Source of the DNA: a candidate division GN15 bacterium
Lineage (GTDB): Bacteria; Zixibacteria; MSB-5A5; GN15; FEB-12
NCBI GenBank assembly: GCA_014729205.1
Contig: WJKG01000065.1
Span: forward strand, 1 to 9,361
Direction of reading: 5' to 3'
DNA length: 9,361 nucleotides
Part shown: positions 7,667-9,361 of the stretch, piece by piece
Layout of the letters: every line of letters begins with the position of its first letter
How positions within the stretch are numbered: position 1 is the first letter of the stretch
Program-made: the position numbers and the translations under genes
The notes under the pieces: model-generated
Seen by the model: the letters and a program-made list of their open reading frames with translations, nothing else
Databases searched by the model: none
Told to the model about the DNA's origin: nothing

Positions 7667-9361
7667 TTCTTTCCCTTGTGATAAAGTACAACGCTCCAGG
7701 GAGCACACAACACTGACTGGCCAGTCTGAAACGACTCGCGGGCAGTTGATCCCGGCCCGCCCCACTTGGGCTCGGCCGAATCCACGAGGAGTTGATACGT
7801 ACCGCTGAACAGTCTCGACGCTACCTCTGTTTCCTTCCCGGACAAGTTCAACACACAGACCACTTCGCTATCGGGCTGCGACCGACGAAACGCCAGTACT
7901 CTCTCGCCCGCCTCAGCATCAACGGTCAGCGCATCTCTATCCAGCTTTGATAGCGCCGGAATCGTCCGTCGCAATTCAATGAGCCGTGTGTAAAATGCGA
8001 GCATGAGGGCGTGTTTACCGTCCTGACGTAGCGACCAGTTCAACCGGGCACTTGCAAATGTATCGTCTGACTGCGGATCAGGTGGCGTGTCTTGCCAGTC
8101 GAAACGCTTGAATTCCTCCATGCGTCCCTTTCGTACTGCCTCCACCAGGTCCGGATCTCCGTGGCTGATGAAGTAGGGAAACGGTGCCGGCTCGGCGTAT
8201 TCCTCTCCCATCCAAAGCATGGGGATGTTGGCTCCGAGCATCACTGCGCCGGCAGCCAGTTTGAGTGCTTCGAAGTCAATCAGCGTTGTGAGGCGGTCAC
8301 CCTTCATGCGATTGCCTACCTGGTCGTGATTCTGAGAAAACACGACGAACTGTTCGGCCGTGCAATCATCGGTTGAATTACCGTGAGTACAGCCCCGATA
8401 GACGGAATACTGTCGGTCATAGACAAACGCCTGTCGGTATGCCTTGGCCAGGTCTTCGAGCTTACCGAAATCGGAGTAGTACCCGCCGCTCTCACCTGTA
8501 AGGAGTGTGTGAAGGGCGTGGTGGAAATCATCGGACCACTGGCACGGAATGCCGTACCCGCCCTGTTTGCGTGGACGAATGATACGCGTGTCATTCAAGT
8601 CGCTCTCGGCAATGAGAATCGCTCGCCGTCCGGCCTGGGCCGAATACTCGTCGGTCCGCTCGGCCAGCTCTTGCAAGAACGGCACGGCGCTCATATCAAA
8701 CATGCCGTGGATGGCATCAAGGCGCAATGCATCAATGTGATAGTCCTCGAACCAACTCAGCGCGTTATGAATAAAGTACTCGCGTACCTCGTCGCTGCCC
8801 GCACCATCGAAATTCATAGCCCAGCCCCATGGCGAACGGAACTTCTCGGTGAAATAGGGCGCGTACTCGTGCAGGTAGTTACCCTCGGGGCCGAGGTGGT
8901 TGTAAACAACATCGAGAATCACCGCTATTCCGGTCTGGTGGGCCGCGTTCACCAATCGCTTAAGGCCGGTTGGGCCACCGTATGATTCCTGCACCGCATA
9001 CGGATAGACACCGTCGTAACCCCAATTGCGACTACCCGGGAAGGCTGCGACAGGCATTAGTTCGATGGCATTGACACCCAGATCGCGAAGGTCCTCCAAA
9101 CGGGAGATGATCCCTTCGAAGTCCGCTGTGGGCGAAAATGTCCCTGGATGCAACTCATACATGATCATCTCGGCCAGGGCCGGGCATTGCCAGTCATCAT
9201 CGGACCAGATGAACATGCTGTGATCTACGACTTCCGAAGGATCATGAACGCCGTCGGGTTGGAAGCGCGATGCAGGATCGGGGCGCCGAGTGCCATCATC
9301 GAACTCATACAGGTAGCGGGCGCCATGGCCGATGTTGTCAAGCTCGCTCACGAAATACCCC
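7663..9361 (-). CDS. treZ: malto-oligosyltrehalose trehalohydrolase (GH13), N-terminus outside window
   Basis: TreZ hydrolyses the alpha-1,4 bond next to the trehalose end of maltooligosyl-trehalose, releasing trehalose in the cytoplasm. The frame is open through the right edge. Residues before the GTG at 9351 read GYF and continue the family pattern of the N-terminal E-set/CBM48 domain, so 9351 is not the start, and I estimate a few dozen residues are missing. Counting from 9351, the protein shows the E-set tail RRPDPASRFQPDGVHDPSEV (22-41), then the GH13 barrel: DVVYNHLGPEGNYL (147-160), DALRLDAIH (207-215) with nucleophile Asp212, IAESDLND (247-254) with acid/base Glu249, and FSQNHDQVGNR (338-348) with Asp343. 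MLWMGEEYAEPAPF (378-391) and SHGDPDLVEAVRKGR (396-410) are typical of TreZ rather than glycogen branching enzyme. The C-terminal 80 or so residues form the usual beta domain. The stop overlaps the GH57 start by 4 bases, and the final codons (HKGKK) encode that gene's ribosome binding site. Confidence 0.97.
   Translation of the reverse strand, partial: GYFVSELDNIGHGARYLYEFDDGTRRPDPASRFQPDGVHDPSEVVDHSMFIWSDDDWQCPALAEMIMYELHPGTFSPTADFEGIISRLEDLRDLGVNAIELMPVAAFPGSRNWGYDGVYPYAVQESYGGPTGLKRLVNAAHQTGIAVILDVVYNHLGPEGNYLHEYAPYFTEKFRSPWGWAMNFDGAGSDEVREYFIHNALSWFEDYHIDALRLDAIHGMFDMSAVPFLQELAERTDEYSAQAGRRAILIAESDLNDTRIIRPRKQGGYGIPCQWSDDFHHALHTLLTGESGGYYSDFGKLEDLAKAYRQAFVYDRQYSVYRGCTHGNSTDDCTAEQFVVFSQNHDQVGNRMKGDRLTTLIDFEALKLAAGAVMLGANIPMLWMGEEYAEPAPFPYFISHGDPDLVEAVRKGRMEEFKRFDWQDTPPDPQSDDTFASARLNWSLRQDGKHALMLAFYTRLIELRRTIPALSKLDRDALTVDAEAGERVLAFRRSQPDSEVVCVLNLSGKETEVASRLFSGTYQLLVDSAEPKWGGPGSTARESFQTGQSVLCAPWSVVLYHKGKK
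7672..7677 (-). promoter_or_regulatory. Ribosome binding site of the GH57 gene
   Basis: AAGGGA lies 5 bases before ATG 7666 and is encoded by the Lys-Gly codons at the end of treZ. It supports the short start over the extended frame and suggests coupling to treZ translation. Confidence 0.8.

Noticed and set aside
7667..7765. Longer start for the GH57 gene at 7765
   Set aside because: The extra 33 residues lie inside treZ and resemble nothing in the family, while ATG 7666 has a well-placed ribosome binding site and the conserved N-terminus.
9349..9351. GTG at 9351 as the start of treZ
   Set aside because: The frame stays open to the window edge and the upstream residues (GYF) continue the E-set domain pattern. 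Starting here would remove most of that domain.

Overview
The window is a compact bacterial gene block read entirely from the minus strand (right to left in these coordinates). In transcription order it carries treZ (5' end beyond the right edge), a GH57-family glycoside hydrolase with a DUF3536-type C-terminal half, treY, malQ, and the start of a GAF-PAS signalling protein whose 3' end lies beyond the left edge. Coding density is close to total. The only gap between genes is about 80 bases, between malQ and the sensor gene. I see no RNA genes, mobile elements, CRISPR arrays, long repeats or clear intrinsic terminators.

The first four genes form one tightly coupled unit. treZ and the GH57 gene overlap by 4 bases (ATGA). 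The GH57 gene and treY overlap by 4 bases (GTGA) if treY starts at its GTG. treY and malQ overlap by 8 bases. Each downstream gene has a purine-rich ribosome binding site inside the last codons of the gene before it. The promoter must lie to the right of the window.

The known enzymes form the TreY/TreZ route. TreY turns the reducing-end linkage of a linear maltodextrin into a trehalose-type alpha-1,1 linkage. TreZ then cuts off trehalose. MalQ is a GH77 4-alpha-glucanotransferase that can re-equilibrate the short maltodextrins TreY cannot use. The GH57 enzyme sits between treZ and treY. Its specificity is not known to me, but its position suggests it acts on the same glycogen or maltodextrin pool. 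No treX, glgB or glgA is visible, though any of them could lie just upstream.

The organism cannot be fixed from this window. Composition is moderately GC-rich by eye, and the proteins look like those of an environmental Gram-negative bacterium, possibly a proteobacterium. That is an impression, not a demonstration. The GAF-PAS protein could be cotranscribed and link the block to a sensory pathway, but it may equally be an unrelated neighbour. The point most worth a second look is the uncharacterised GH57 enzyme embedded in a trehalose operon.
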